DNA from: Burkholderiales bacterium
Lineage (GTDB): Bacteria; Pseudomonadota; Gammaproteobacteria; Burkholderiales; Ga0077523
NCBI GenBank assembly: GCA_022843925.1
Contig: JALHMS010000020.1
Coordinates: forward strand, 35,419-99,418
DNA: 64,000 bases
Direction of reading: 5' to 3'
The notes below the pieces were generated by a model, which searched no databases, had not been told where the DNA came from, and saw only the letters and a program-made list of their open reading frames with translations. A program made the translations under genes and the position numbers. Numbering within the stretch: position 1 is the first letter of the stretch; the number at the start of each line of letters is the position of its first letter. Positions 25,827 to 34,749 of the stretch are shown here, one piece after another.

Positions 25827-27494
25827 TCAGACACTGGGTTGGCCGGCACACCAGAGGTCGGCGGGATTCACCTGGTACACATGGGCAGGCTGTGGCTTCG
25901 CCAGACGTTCGAGGCGGGGCGTCAACGCACCCGCCACCGCACCAGGCGCCGCGTTCGCCATGCCGAGAAGGGCGTCGACCAGGAGGCCACCGACGCCGAA
26001 ACCAGACGGCACGAGCGTATCGACCCGCTTCCAGCATGCGGGGACGCTCTCCAGTTCGAATCCGTCGCGCCCCCATGCGAGGGTCTCGCGGTCATGCACG
26101 ACGAGAACCCCGGACCTGGCCCTGGCGAGTTTGGCGAGATCATCGGCGGCCGTGGCGGTGCCAGGTTTCGTCAGGTAGACGAATCGACCGCCAGTCTCGG
26201 CATCGTGTTCCATCATGGCGATGATGCGCACCATGTTGCCGTTGTTCGTGGACCCCAGCACGGTCGCATCCGGATGGCGCTTCATGTAGTCGGACAGCGC
26301 CACGCCGTTGGATACGAAAAGTCGGTAGGACTGCTGCTGGAGCGCGCCGAGGGTGATACCAAGGACCAGTGTGACAACAAGCGCGATCCTGGCCGGCCAG
26401 CGATCGTTCCGCGCGAGAAGCCACGCCGCCAGGACAGCCATGGGGGCCAGGAACAAAGTCAGGTAGTTCGACTGCTTGAAGATGATGCGAAAAGGGTTCA
26501 GGGATACCGGAAAGAGGGACAGCATCGCCAGCAGCCCGAGGAACCAGAAGACGGCCAAGGCGAAGCCCCGATCCCTCTCCAGCGGGCCGACCCGTGCCCG
26601 CAGTCCGACGACGAGCGCCGCCGTTGCGAGCAGCGCCACGAATCCCGTGTGCCGGATGTCGATGAACAGGTACTTCAAGTAGTACCACCACTGCGTCTCG
26701 CCATCGCTGCCATGAACGAAGTTGCGACTCACCTGGCCGGTCACGGTGCGGATCGCGTAGAAGGGGTCACCCGAGATTGCATGCATGAGGGCCAGATGCC
26801 CTGCGAGCATGACGAGTCCACCGGCCACGACCATGGACCAGCGCCACTCGATGCGCCTCGCGACGAAGGGATACGCGGCGAAAGTGAATAACGTGACTGC
26901 CGCCAGTTCCTTGGACCAGAACACGCCGCCCATCGATAGTCCGGCCAGGAAGTAGAGCAACCTGGAACGATCGCGCTCCGCGAGGAAGAACAGCACGAAC
27001 GCACCCGTCAGGAAGCACGAGACCACCGGATCGGTATGAATGCGCGTCGCCACGGCGATATGCAACGAAGTCGTCGCGAGGATCAGCCCCGCGTAGACCG
27101 CCGTACGCAGGTTCCAGAAGCGCAGGCAGAACACGAACACGGCTGTGATTTCGAGCAGGGAGCAGGCGAGCGGCCAGAGATTGGCGGTGACAGGACCGAC
27201 CCCGAAGAGCGCGAGCGCGACACCGGCGGGAATGTTGAATGCGTAGCGCAGCGATCCGTTGTAGGGCTCTGCCGTCCAGATGCCCTCGGAGATCTGCATC
27301 GCGCGGTTGAGGTACACGATGTCGTCGGAGCCGAACGCGCCGTTGAAGAAGACGAGTCGCAGACAGGCGGAGAACAGGAGGATCGCCGCAAGGCTGATCC
27401 ATGCAAGGACGCCCGCGTCCGCCGTCAATGCGACCGGCGACCGCATCGCGAGGGCCGCCGCGGCGGCAACTGGCCGGCGGGTGGGGTCGGTCAT
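25827..27494 (-). CDS. GT39/ArnT-like membrane glycosyltransferase
   Basis: A 555-residue polytopic protein with about eleven hydrophobic segments and a C-terminal soluble tail. The first periplasmic loop carries FFNGAFGSDDIVYLNRAMQ, with the acidic pair typical of polyprenyl-phosphate-sugar transferases (GT39/GT83, dolichyl-P-mannose family), followed by ATRIHTDPVV. Such enzymes use an undecaprenyl-phosphate sugar as donor outside the membrane. The start ATG overlaps the stop of the GtrB-like gene, the enzyme that would make that donor. The acceptor could be the exopolysaccharide, lipid A or protein. Confidence 0.8.
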   Translation of the reverse strand: MTDPTRRPVAAAAALAMRSPVALTADAGVLAWISLAAILLFSACLRLVFFNGAFGSDDIVYLNRAMQISEGIWTAEPYNGSLRYAFNIPAGVALALFGVGPVTANLWPLACSLLEITAVFVFCLRFWNLRTAVYAGLILATTSLHIAVATRIHTDPVVSCFLTGAFVLFFLAERDRSRLLYFLAGLSMGGVFWSKELAAVTLFTFAAYPFVARRIEWRWSMVVAGGLVMLAGHLALMHAISGDPFYAIRTVTGQVSRNFVHGSDGETQWWYYLKYLFIDIRHTGFVALLATAALVVGLRARVGPLERDRGFALAVFWFLGLLAMLSLFPVSLNPFRIIFKQSNYLTLFLAPMAVLAAWLLARNDRWPARIALVVTLVLGITLGALQQQSYRLFVSNGVALSDYMKRHPDATVLGSTNNGNMVRIIAMMEHDAETGGRFVYLTKPGTATAADDLAKLARARSGVLVVHDRETLAWGRDGFELESVPACWKRVDTLVPSGFGVGGLLVDALLGMANAAPGAVAGALTPRLERLAKPQPAHVYQVNPADLWCAGQPSV

Positions 27495-28450
27495 ACGGTC
27501 TTCTCGACGAAAAAGCGCGGACGACGCTTCGATTCGAGATAGATCTTCGCAACGTACTCGCCGAGGATCCCGATGCTGAGCAGTTGGACACCGCCAAGGA
27601 AGTAGATCGGCAAGACCGACGAGGCCCAGCCGGGAATCGTCCCGTTCTGCACGAGCTTGCCGTACAGAACGATACCCACCATGACCAGACTGAAAGCGCA
27701 CACGAGGAAACCGAGGAGCGAAATGAATCTCAGCGGCGCGACGCTGAAGCTGGTCACCCCGTCGATCGCCAGCGCCAGCATCTTCCGGAGCGGGTACTTC
27801 GACTCTCCGGCGAAGCGCTCGCTCCGCGCATAGAACACGGTGGCCGTCCGGAATCCGAGCAGCGGAATGATGCCGCGGAGGAACATGTTCACCTCCGAGT
27901 ACTCCTGCAGGCACTGGAGCGCACGGCGGCTCATGAGACGGTAGTCCGCGTGATTGAACACGAGATCGACCCCCATCAGCTTCAGCAGGCGATAGTAGCC
28001 CTCCGCCGTGCCGCGCTTGAACGCCGTGTCGGAGGTGCGGGATTCGCGGACGCCGTAGACGATCTCGGTTCCGCCGTTGAAATGATCGACCATCTGCGTG
28101 ATGACCTCGATGTCGTCCTGGAGGTCGGCGTCGATGGTCACGACAGCGTCACCGTCCGCGCTGAACACGCCCGCGAGCAGCGCGTTCTGGTGGCCGCGAT
28201 TGCGGGAGAGCTTGACGCCGCGGAAGCGCGGACTCGACACGGCGAGTTCCTCGATGAGCTGCCACGTCCGGTCGCGACTGCCGTCGTCGACGAAGCGGAT
28301 GGTGCTCTCGCCGCTCACCTTGCCGGCGCGGACCATGCGGTCCATCAGATCACCCAGGCGGCGCGCCGTCTCGGGCAGCACCTCCTCCTCGTTGTAACAC
28401 GGCACAACGATCGCGAGCACGGGGGGCTTCGCGACTGGCGTCACTTCCAT
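27491..28450 (-). CDS. GtrB/DPM1-like polyprenyl-phosphate glycosyltransferase
   Basis: A GT2 enzyme of 319 residues. The catalytic domain has VVPCYNEEEVLPE, FVDDGSRDRTW and the metal-binding TIDADLQDDIEV; two C-terminal membrane helices follow (about 225-250 and 265-290), and the tail is AKIYLESKRRPRFFVE. This architecture transfers a sugar from a nucleotide donor to undecaprenyl phosphate (GtrB, ArnC, DPM1). It is followed by the GT39-like gene (ATGA overlap) and preceded by a GtrA-like flippase, a complete three-gene cassette. Confidence 0.9.
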   Translation of the reverse strand: MEVTPVAKPPVLAIVVPCYNEEEVLPETARRLGDLMDRMVRAGKVSGESTIRFVDDGSRDRTWQLIEELAVSSPRFRGVKLSRNRGHQNALLAGVFSADGDAVVTIDADLQDDIEVITQMVDHFNGGTEIVYGVRESRTSDTAFKRGTAEGYYRLLKLMGVDLVFNHADYRLMSRRALQCLQEYSEVNMFLRGIIPLLGFRTATVFYARSERFAGESKYPLRKMLALAIDGVTSFSVAPLRFISLLGFLVCAFSLVMVGIVLYGKLVQNGTIPGWASSVLPIYFLGGVQLLSIGILGEYVAKIYLESKRRPRFFVEKTV

Positions 28451-28532
28451 CGATGGATCTCCACAAAGGTGCCGGCCGGATGCCTGGCATGGCGATCGGG
28501 CAGATCGACACGGGTGAATGGCGTGCGCACTT

Positions 28533-28976
28533 TCACTCCGAGCCCTTGCGGCCGAACACGACGCGCTTCTGCATGAAGTAGGAAAGCACCGAGGTGAACG
28601 GCAGCGCCACGGCACCGGCCACATACGCATTCAGACCCGCACGCAGAAGGAAACCGATCAACCCGATGTTGAAAACGTAGATGACGCCCCAGGCGGCCGC
28701 GAAACGCCAGATCAGTGAACCGTCGCGATTCCCGAACACCAGCGCACCCTGCGTGCGGAAGCTGAAGAGGATCCCGAGCAGCAGGGCGGACAGATTCGCG
28801 AGGGCGTAGGGGAGTCCCGCGTACAGTGCGATGACGTAGACCGCATAGCTGAAGGCCGTGTTGACGCCTCCGACCAGAAGGAACCGCACTGGACGGAAGC
28901 CGGCAAGGCGCTTCACCATTGCGGACAAGCCGGGAGCCGCCGCCGTCGCCTGCGGCTTGCCGCTCACTGCCAACAC
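28533..28976 (-). CDS. GtrA-family membrane protein
   Basis: A 147-residue protein with four hydrophobic segments. The family signature RFLLVGGVNTAFSYAVYVIA starts the first helix and SFRTQGALVFGN lies in the middle. GtrA proteins are thought to flip undecaprenyl-phosphate sugars across the inner membrane. Its place directly before the GtrB-like gene supports that role here. Confidence 0.87.
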   Translation of the reverse strand: MLAVSGKPQATAAAPGLSAMVKRLAGFRPVRFLLVGGVNTAFSYAVYVIALYAGLPYALANLSALLLGILFSFRTQGALVFGNRDGSLIWRFAAAWGVIYVFNIGLIGFLLRAGLNAYVAGAVALPFTSVLSYFMQKRVVFGRKGSE

Positions 28977-29013
28977 TCCGAGACCGTGTGCAGGACTCGC
29001 TGTTTCGCATGCG

Positions 29014-29901
29014 TCATCGTCGCCCTATCAGTGCTCGGTACACCATTAGCCTGAGCACGTTGTTGACCCCGGCCATCGTCTTCCCGACCAGTACATCGAT
29101 GGCACCGAGCCCGTATTGCGGCAGGCAGCGATACTTCTCGAGGAATCTTCGGAAGTCATCGTACTGACGCGCGCCGATCGCCACGCTCCACGAACCCGAA
29201 GAGACGCGGAACGCTGCGAGTCGCTCGGGCAGGTAGTACGCATCGCCGTGCTGGAGCAGTCGATACCAGTAGTCGAGGTCCACGACGTAGGCACAACTGG
29301 CGTCGAACGGACCGACGCGCCGTGCCAGGGAAAGACGAAAAAGCACAGCTCCGGGCTCACCCAGGAGATTGGTCCCACGACGGGCGCTTTGGCGGGTGAC
29401 AGCCTGGCCGGAGATGCGGCCACCCCGGGATCCCGGATAGCCTCTCGCGACGACCTCACGGTCTTGGGCATCGATCACGCGGCGCGCGCAGAACACCAGC
29501 GCCAGCTGCTCGTCCGGATCGTCCTCCAGCACCGCCACCTGCTTGGCGAGGCATTCCGGATCGAGGACGTCATCCTGCGGCAGGAGCTTGAAGTAACGAC
29601 CACGGGCTTCAGTGAGGCAGCGGGACCAGTTGCCCTCCGGTCCCAGATTCGACGCATTGCGCAGCAGGCGCACACGCGGGTCTCGGAAAGACTCGACGAC
29701 GCGGACCGTGTCGTCGGGGGAATTGTCGTCGATGATGATCAGTTCGAAATCACTCAGCGTCTGCCAGAGAACCGACTCGATGGTGCGTCCCAGGACCGCC
29801 CCCCCGCGATAGGCTGGAATACACACGGACACCAGGGGACATGGCGAAGGCGCGATGGCGGTCAGCGACTCGCGCACGGGATCGAGGCCCGGATCGGTCA
29901 C
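29014..29901 (-). CDS. GT2-family glycosyltransferase
   Basis: A 295-residue GT-A enzyme: VSVCIPAYRGGAVLGRTIES at the N-terminus, the IIDDNSPDDT strand, the metal site LLPQDDVLDPE and the catalytic-base region AYVVDLDYWYRLLQHGD. I chose GTG 29901, which has GGAG six bases upstream and leaves 16 bases to the amidotransferase stop. ATG 29940 would overlap that gene by 23 bases and lacks a ribosome binding site. It is presumed to add one sugar of the repeat unit. Confidence 0.85.
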   Translation of the reverse strand: MTDPGLDPVRESLTAIAPSPCPLVSVCIPAYRGGAVLGRTIESVLWQTLSDFELIIIDDNSPDDTVRVVESFRDPRVRLLRNASNLGPEGNWSRCLTEARGRYFKLLPQDDVLDPECLAKQVAVLEDDPDEQLALVFCARRVIDAQDREVVARGYPGSRGGRISGQAVTRQSARRGTNLLGEPGAVLFRLSLARRVGPFDASCAYVVDLDYWYRLLQHGDAYYLPERLAAFRVSSGSWSVAIGARQYDDFRRFLEKYRCLPQYGLGAIDVLVGKTMAGVNNVLRLMVYRALIGRR

Positions 29902-29917
29902 GGGGAGCTCCACGGCA

Positions 29918-31858
29918 TCACGCGACCGGCATCGGGGCACGCCGAACGGAATGTGCCGCCTCGAGCCCGCCCATCTGCTGCCGCAGGAACCCCTCGAACA
30001 TCATCAGGGTCCACAGTGGCGCGCTGTAGTCACGCGTGCCGGCGACATGGTCCCGCACAAGCTCGCGCAGGTAAGTCATGTCGAAGAACCCGGTGTCGGC
30101 AAGCGCACCTCCCAGCACGCTGGCGCTCATGCGTTCGCGAAGCGGTCCACGGAACCAACGCGCAAGCGGCACCGCGAATCCCATCTTCTTGCGATAGAGG
30201 ATGTCCTGCGAGAGGTGCGGCTCCATCGCTTTCTTGAAGAGCCACTTGCCTTCACCATCGCGCACCTTGAGATCGGACGGCAGGCTCGCCAGCCACTCCA
30301 CGAGCGGGTGATCCATGAGGGGCTCACGCACCTCGAGGGAGTGCGCCATGCTTGCGCGGTCGACCTTCGTGTTGATGTCGCCGACGAGATAGGTCTTCAG
30401 GTCGAGGTACTGCACGAGAGCGAGCGGGTCGTCGGTATTCGCCGTGGCGGCGTGTTGACGGAAGACCTCGACAGCGTTGTAGCCCCCGAGACGCGCCTTG
30501 AACGCGCTGCTGAAAAGCCGCTGGCGCATGCCATCGCGCAGGATCGACACACCGTGGAAGTAGGCCTGTACCGAGTCGCGGGCGAGAGCCTCGAACGTGC
30601 TCTTCGCACGGAGGGGCCGCGGGGCCCAGTCGGCCTTGGGATAGAGCGTCCCGAGCAGACCGAAGAGCGGACGTCGCAGGCCGAGCGGCAGGTGGTTGCG
30701 CAGATACTCCTCGTTCATGTGCAGGCGATAACGGCGGTAGCCGCCAAAGTTCTCGTCACCACCGTCGCCGGAGAGCGCGACGGTCACGTGCTTCCGCGCA
30801 AGCTCGCAGACGCGGTACGTGGGCAGTGCGGAGCTGTCGGCATACGGTTCGTCGTAGAGCCCGACCAGTTGATCGACGAGCGCGAAGTCGTCGGCATCGA
30901 CCTGCTCGACGAAGTGGTTCGTGTGATATCGCTCGGCCACCTCGCGGGCGTACGCGGATTCATCGAAGGCCGGATCGCTGAACGCGATCGAACAGGTCTT
31001 CACCGGCGAATCCGAGAGGCCGGCCATGGCCGCGACCACCGCGCTGGAATCAACGCCGCCGGAAAGGAATGCCCCGAGCGGCACTTCCGAGATCATGCGC
31101 AGCTGCACGGATTCGCGCAGGCGGCGGACGAGTTCCTCCTTGGCCTCCTCCTCGCCGATGCGACGATCCAGCGTGAACGCGACATCCCAGTAGCTGACAG
31201 GCGCCGGCAGCGGCTTGCCGCGCTGGATGGTCAAGGTCGCGGCCGGTGGCAGCTTGTGCGCACCGAGGAAGATGGTCCGCGGCTCGGGCACATAGCCGAG
31301 GGCGAAGTACTCCTCCACCGCGTAGGGGTCGATCTCGCGCTGAAGTCCGCCGTGGGCAAGCAGTGACTTCAGCTCGGATCCGAACAGCAGGTGACCGTCG
31401 GGCAGGAGCGCGTAGTACATGGGCTTCACACCCAGACGATCGCGCGCGAGAAACAGCGTCTGGCGGTTCCGATCCCAGAGGCCGAAGGCGAACATGCCGC
31501 GGAAGCGCTTCACGCAGGCTTCGCCCCAGGCCTCCCACGCATGCACGATGACCTCGGTGTCGCTGCGCGTCCGGAACGTGTGCCCCAGCGCCGTCAGCTC
31601 CGGGATCAGCTCCTGGTAGTTGTAGATCTCGCCGTTGAACACGACGACGACGCTGCCGTCCTCGTTGTAGAGCGGCTGCTGACCCGCGGCCACGTCGATG
31701 ATGGCGAGCCGGCGATGGCCGAGCCCGACGCCAGGCTCGTCGTGGATGCCGCCACCGTCCGGCCCACGGTGATGCTGGCTCTCGTTCATCCGCTCCAGGA
31801 CCGCCGGCACGATGGCCCGCTTACCGATGCAATCGAAAATGCCGACGATGCCGCACAT
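29918..31858 (-). CDS. XrtA-associated amidotransferase (asparagine synthase-like)
   Basis: A 646-residue protein of the AsnB family. The N-terminal glutaminase begins MCGIVGIFD with catalytic C2, and GEIYNYQEL and SDTEVIVHAWE lie further on. The synthetase domain has the ATP loop FLSGGVDSSAVVAA and SGDGGDENFGGY. This is the subgroup that co-occurs with exosortase A (amidotransferase 1), longer than E. coli AsnB. It is believed to amidate or aminate a sugar of the exopolysaccharide rather than to make asparagine. Ninety-nine bases separate it from Stp2 upstream, the longest gap in the central part of the locus. Confidence 0.93.
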   Translation of the reverse strand: MCGIVGIFDCIGKRAIVPAVLERMNESQHHRGPDGGGIHDEPGVGLGHRRLAIIDVAAGQQPLYNEDGSVVVVFNGEIYNYQELIPELTALGHTFRTRSDTEVIVHAWEAWGEACVKRFRGMFAFGLWDRNRQTLFLARDRLGVKPMYYALLPDGHLLFGSELKSLLAHGGLQREIDPYAVEEYFALGYVPEPRTIFLGAHKLPPAATLTIQRGKPLPAPVSYWDVAFTLDRRIGEEEAKEELVRRLRESVQLRMISEVPLGAFLSGGVDSSAVVAAMAGLSDSPVKTCSIAFSDPAFDESAYAREVAERYHTNHFVEQVDADDFALVDQLVGLYDEPYADSSALPTYRVCELARKHVTVALSGDGGDENFGGYRRYRLHMNEEYLRNHLPLGLRRPLFGLLGTLYPKADWAPRPLRAKSTFEALARDSVQAYFHGVSILRDGMRQRLFSSAFKARLGGYNAVEVFRQHAATANTDDPLALVQYLDLKTYLVGDINTKVDRASMAHSLEVREPLMDHPLVEWLASLPSDLKVRDGEGKWLFKKAMEPHLSQDILYRKKMGFAVPLARWFRGPLRERMSASVLGGALADTGFFDMTYLRELVRDHVAGTRDYSAPLWTLMMFEGFLRQQMGGLEAAHSVRRAPMPVA

Positions 31859-31957
31859 GGGGTGATCTCTGATGAACAGAACTAGGGGACCGCGGGCGCA
31901 GAAGCATCGATCATGCCGCGCGGCCCGGGCAGGGAATCCGAGAGCCTCGGAGGGACG

Positions 31958-33187
31958 TCAGAGATCGGCGGAAATGTCCGCGGCCGGTGTACCGGGCATG
32001 TCGTAGCCCCGTGCGCGCAGCAGATCGTGGTAGATGCGCGCGTAGCGCGACACCATCACCGGCAGACCGAACTGCGCCTGGATGACCTGCAATGCGCGAC
32101 GTCCGTGGGCCTTGCGGACCGCAGGTTGGCGCACATAGTCGAGAAGCGCACATGCCATGGCAGCGGAGTCCGCCCGCGGGACAAGGGCCCCGGTCTCGCC
32201 CTCGGCGACAAGTTCCGGATTGCCGCCCACGGCCGTCGCCACCACGGGAATGCCGCACGCCATCGCCTCGAGGATCGTGTTGGAGATCCCCTCGGACAAC
32301 GACGGCAGCACGAAGACGTCGAGCGCGCGCAGGAGTGTCGGTACATCGTCGCGGGCACCGGGCAACCACGCCTGTCCGGAGAGTCCATGGCGCGCGAGGC
32401 AGGCCTCGACCGCCGGTCGCTCGGCGCCATCCCCCACCATGATGAGCCGCAGTCGAGAACGCGCCTCCGGAATCATCTGCGCGAGGCGACCGAACGCGTC
32501 CGCGAGATTCACCGGGTCCTTCACCGCATCCATGCGACCGACGGTGCCGATCAGGATGCTGTCGTCGGAGACGAAGCCCTCGGGCGCGCCCGGCAGTTCC
32601 CGGACGCTGCCGGCAGGACGGAAGCGCGTGGTGTCGACGCCGTTGTAGATCTGCGACAGGCGGGCTTCGGACACGCCGATGCGATCGCGCAGATAGTTCT
32701 CGAGATCTTTCGAGAGTGCGATGTAGTGATGCACGAACGGACGGATGGCTCGACGTACGGTGAGGTATTTCCAGTTGGTGCCATCGACGTCGTCGGCGTC
32801 GCGACCATGCTCGCTGTGGATACGCACCGGCACACCCGCGAGTGCAGCCACCGCCTGGCATTCGAGCGCCGCCAGATTGCGCGAGTGGACGATCGAGGGC
32901 CGTAACTCGCGCAGCAGGCGATACATGCGAACGTGCGTGGCGAGACTGTGACCCGGGGGCTTGTGCAGCGCATGCACGGTGACATCCGGCCGGACGATCC
33001 GGCTGCGGAATTCCGTGTAGTCCACGAGGCAGATGATCGTGTGACGGAAATCCCCGTACGGAAGATTGTTGAGAAGGTTGACGACGCCGTTCTCGAGGCC
33101 GCCGTAGTCGAGGCGGTAGAGCACGTGGGCGATGAGCGGGAGTCCGCCGACCGGGGACGTCGAAGGAGGCATGCCGATCGTGCTCAC
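31958..33187 (-). CDS. XrtA/PEP-CTERM-associated sugar transferase Stp2
   Basis: A 409-residue GT4 enzyme with the Stp2-type start HVLYRLDYGGLENGVVNLLN and the donor-site block LPSLSEGISNTILEAMACG, then VVATAVGGNPELV. The GTG at 33187 overlaps the xrtA stop (GTGA). The frame upstream to 33412 lies inside xrtA and is not coding; ATG 33172 is an alternative. It should add a sugar to the exopolysaccharide repeat in the cytoplasm. Confidence 0.92.
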   Translation of the reverse strand: MSTIGMPPSTSPVGGLPLIAHVLYRLDYGGLENGVVNLLNNLPYGDFRHTIICLVDYTEFRSRIVRPDVTVHALHKPPGHSLATHVRMYRLLRELRPSIVHSRNLAALECQAVAALAGVPVRIHSEHGRDADDVDGTNWKYLTVRRAIRPFVHHYIALSKDLENYLRDRIGVSEARLSQIYNGVDTTRFRPAGSVRELPGAPEGFVSDDSILIGTVGRMDAVKDPVNLADAFGRLAQMIPEARSRLRLIMVGDGAERPAVEACLARHGLSGQAWLPGARDDVPTLLRALDVFVLPSLSEGISNTILEAMACGIPVVATAVGGNPELVAEGETGALVPRADSAAMACALLDYVRQPAVRKAHGRRALQVIQAQFGLPVMVSRYARIYHDLLRARGYDMPGTPAADISADL

Positions 33188-34749
33188 TGCGTGGATCCAC
33201 CATTGTTGGTCGTGGTCGCGGGGGCGCCGCCGAGACTCTCGACGAACCGCGCGAGGGCTTCGCGGGCCGTTGCGACATCGGTGTCGTAGGTCGCGTGAAT
33301 CGTGCGCCGGGCAACGACCGGCGCCTGTCCCCGGAGGCGGCTCAACGCCTGCTCGACCTTGGCACGACCGACGCTTTCCGTCACGAAACCGTCCACCTCG
33401 AACCATTCCCACGACAGCAGCGACCTCCCCTCGAAGCGCATCTGACGCTCGATCACGTGGACGTCATTGCCCAGGGCCGGAACGCGCACCCGAGCGCGCG
33501 ACAGGGTACGTGCCTCCGCAATGCCGTAGTCGACGAGAGATGTCCCGGCGAACGTCAGAAGCTTCTCGCCGTCGCCGCCCTCACGCGAAAGCGCCACGGA
33601 AAGGGAGACCCGCCGGTCACCCGTCACATAGTCGGCGACCGCGAAGGCCGCGGTGGCCGGATGACCCGGAACCCAGGCCCGCGTCAGCCTGGCAGCGGGC
33701 TGCCATTCGCCTTGCGCATCGGGCAGGGTCACGACGAGAGGGACGGCATCCGATGGCTGCCTGTCCAAGGTGCGCAGCCACATCGGCGCCGAACCGACGA
33801 CGACGACGACGGCGATGGCGGTCACCCAGGTCCGGGACGCAGCCACGGCTCGCAGCCCACCGGTCATCGGCTGACCGGCGGCGTCGCGATCGGCCATCCG
33901 ACCGCCGACGTAGAAGACCCCGAGCATCACCAGCCCGAAGAACACCCAGCCGTAGATGACGTGATCGACGCCGGCGGCGAGCCGGTTGTCACTGACGTGG
34001 CCGAGCAGCACGATGAGATAGGCGCGCAACCAGTTCGCGACGATCGGCACGAGTACGGAAAGACCGAAGAAGGCCCAGCGCCGCCGCACGGACCGCATGT
34101 AGAGGTGCCCGAAGACGGAGCCCGCCGACGCCGACGCCATCAGGTAGCGGATCCCGCTGCACTCCTCGACCACCGACCATTGGCCCGAGGGGATGACGAA
34201 ACTGTTGCCTTCGCGGAACACCGGGACGCCGGTCAATCGCAGCGCCCACACCGTGAAGTCGGCGGTCAGATCGATGAAGGTCGGGATCAGCAGTTCGCCG
34301 AACGGCCAGGCGAACAACACGAAGGTGAGCGGAAACACCATCGCGCGACCGAAGTCGCGGCCCAGCAGGGTGACGACGACGATGGGGAACGTGGCGACCA
34401 CGGCGACATCGCGGAGGCTGTTCACGGCCGCGGCGCGGCCGAGCAGCCAGATCCCGCCGAGGACAGCGAGGACGGCAAGCCCCGGCAGCCAGGGCTGCAG
34501 CAGGACGCCCGCGAGCCGCGCCCGATCGCGCCACATCAGCCAAGCCGCCACCGGCAGCACCAGGAAGCAGTGGTTGTAGCTGACGGATCGATACCAGACG
34601 CTGACCAGTTCCCCCAGCGATGCGGCGTGCAGGATCGCCACTGCCACGAGCGCGGCGAGCAACGCCAGCCATGGCCCCGCGCCCGCAGCGGACAGGCTGC
34701 TCGGTGCCCGTGAGGCCATGTCGCCAAGCGGAATGCCTTCGGGCTTCAA
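33184..34749 (-). CDS. xrtA: Exosortase A fused to an EpsI domain
   Basis: A membrane protein of 521 residues. Residues 25-290 form the exosortase core with about eight helices. The catalytic residues are visible: C197 in VEECSGIRYL, R242 in ANWLRAYL and H251 in LLGHVSD. Residues about 305-521 are an EpsI-like periplasmic domain (LTRAWVPGHP, ERQMRFEGRSLLSWEWF), a fusion often seen in XrtA. The enzyme is believed to cut PEP-CTERM tails and pass the protein on to the surface. The gene overlaps Stp1 (ATGA) and Stp2 (GTGA). The probable substrate is encoded at 14986-16416 and doubtless elsewhere in the genome. Confidence 0.95.
   Translation of the reverse strand: MKPEGIPLGDMASRAPSSLSAAGAGPWLALLAALVAVAILHAASLGELVSVWYRSVSYNHCFLVLPVAAWLMWRDRARLAGVLLQPWLPGLAVLAVLGGIWLLGRAAAVNSLRDVAVVATFPIVVVTLLGRDFGRAMVFPLTFVLFAWPFGELLIPTFIDLTADFTVWALRLTGVPVFREGNSFVIPSGQWSVVEECSGIRYLMASASAGSVFGHLYMRSVRRRWAFFGLSVLVPIVANWLRAYLIVLLGHVSDNRLAAGVDHVIYGWVFFGLVMLGVFYVGGRMADRDAAGQPMTGGLRAVAASRTWVTAIAVVVVVGSAPMWLRTLDRQPSDAVPLVVTLPDAQGEWQPAARLTRAWVPGHPATAAFAVADYVTGDRRVSLSVALSREGGDGEKLLTFAGTSLVDYGIAEARTLSRARVRVPALGNDVHVIERQMRFEGRSLLSWEWFEVDGFVTESVGRAKVEQALSRLRGQAPVVARRTIHATYDTDVATAREALARFVESLGGAPATTTNNGGSTQ

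Noticed and set aside
33188..33412. Upstream extension of Stp2 into xrtA.
   Set aside because: It lies in another frame of xrtA and is low-complexity Arg-rich. The GTGA overlap at 33184-33187 matches the style of other junctions in the locus.
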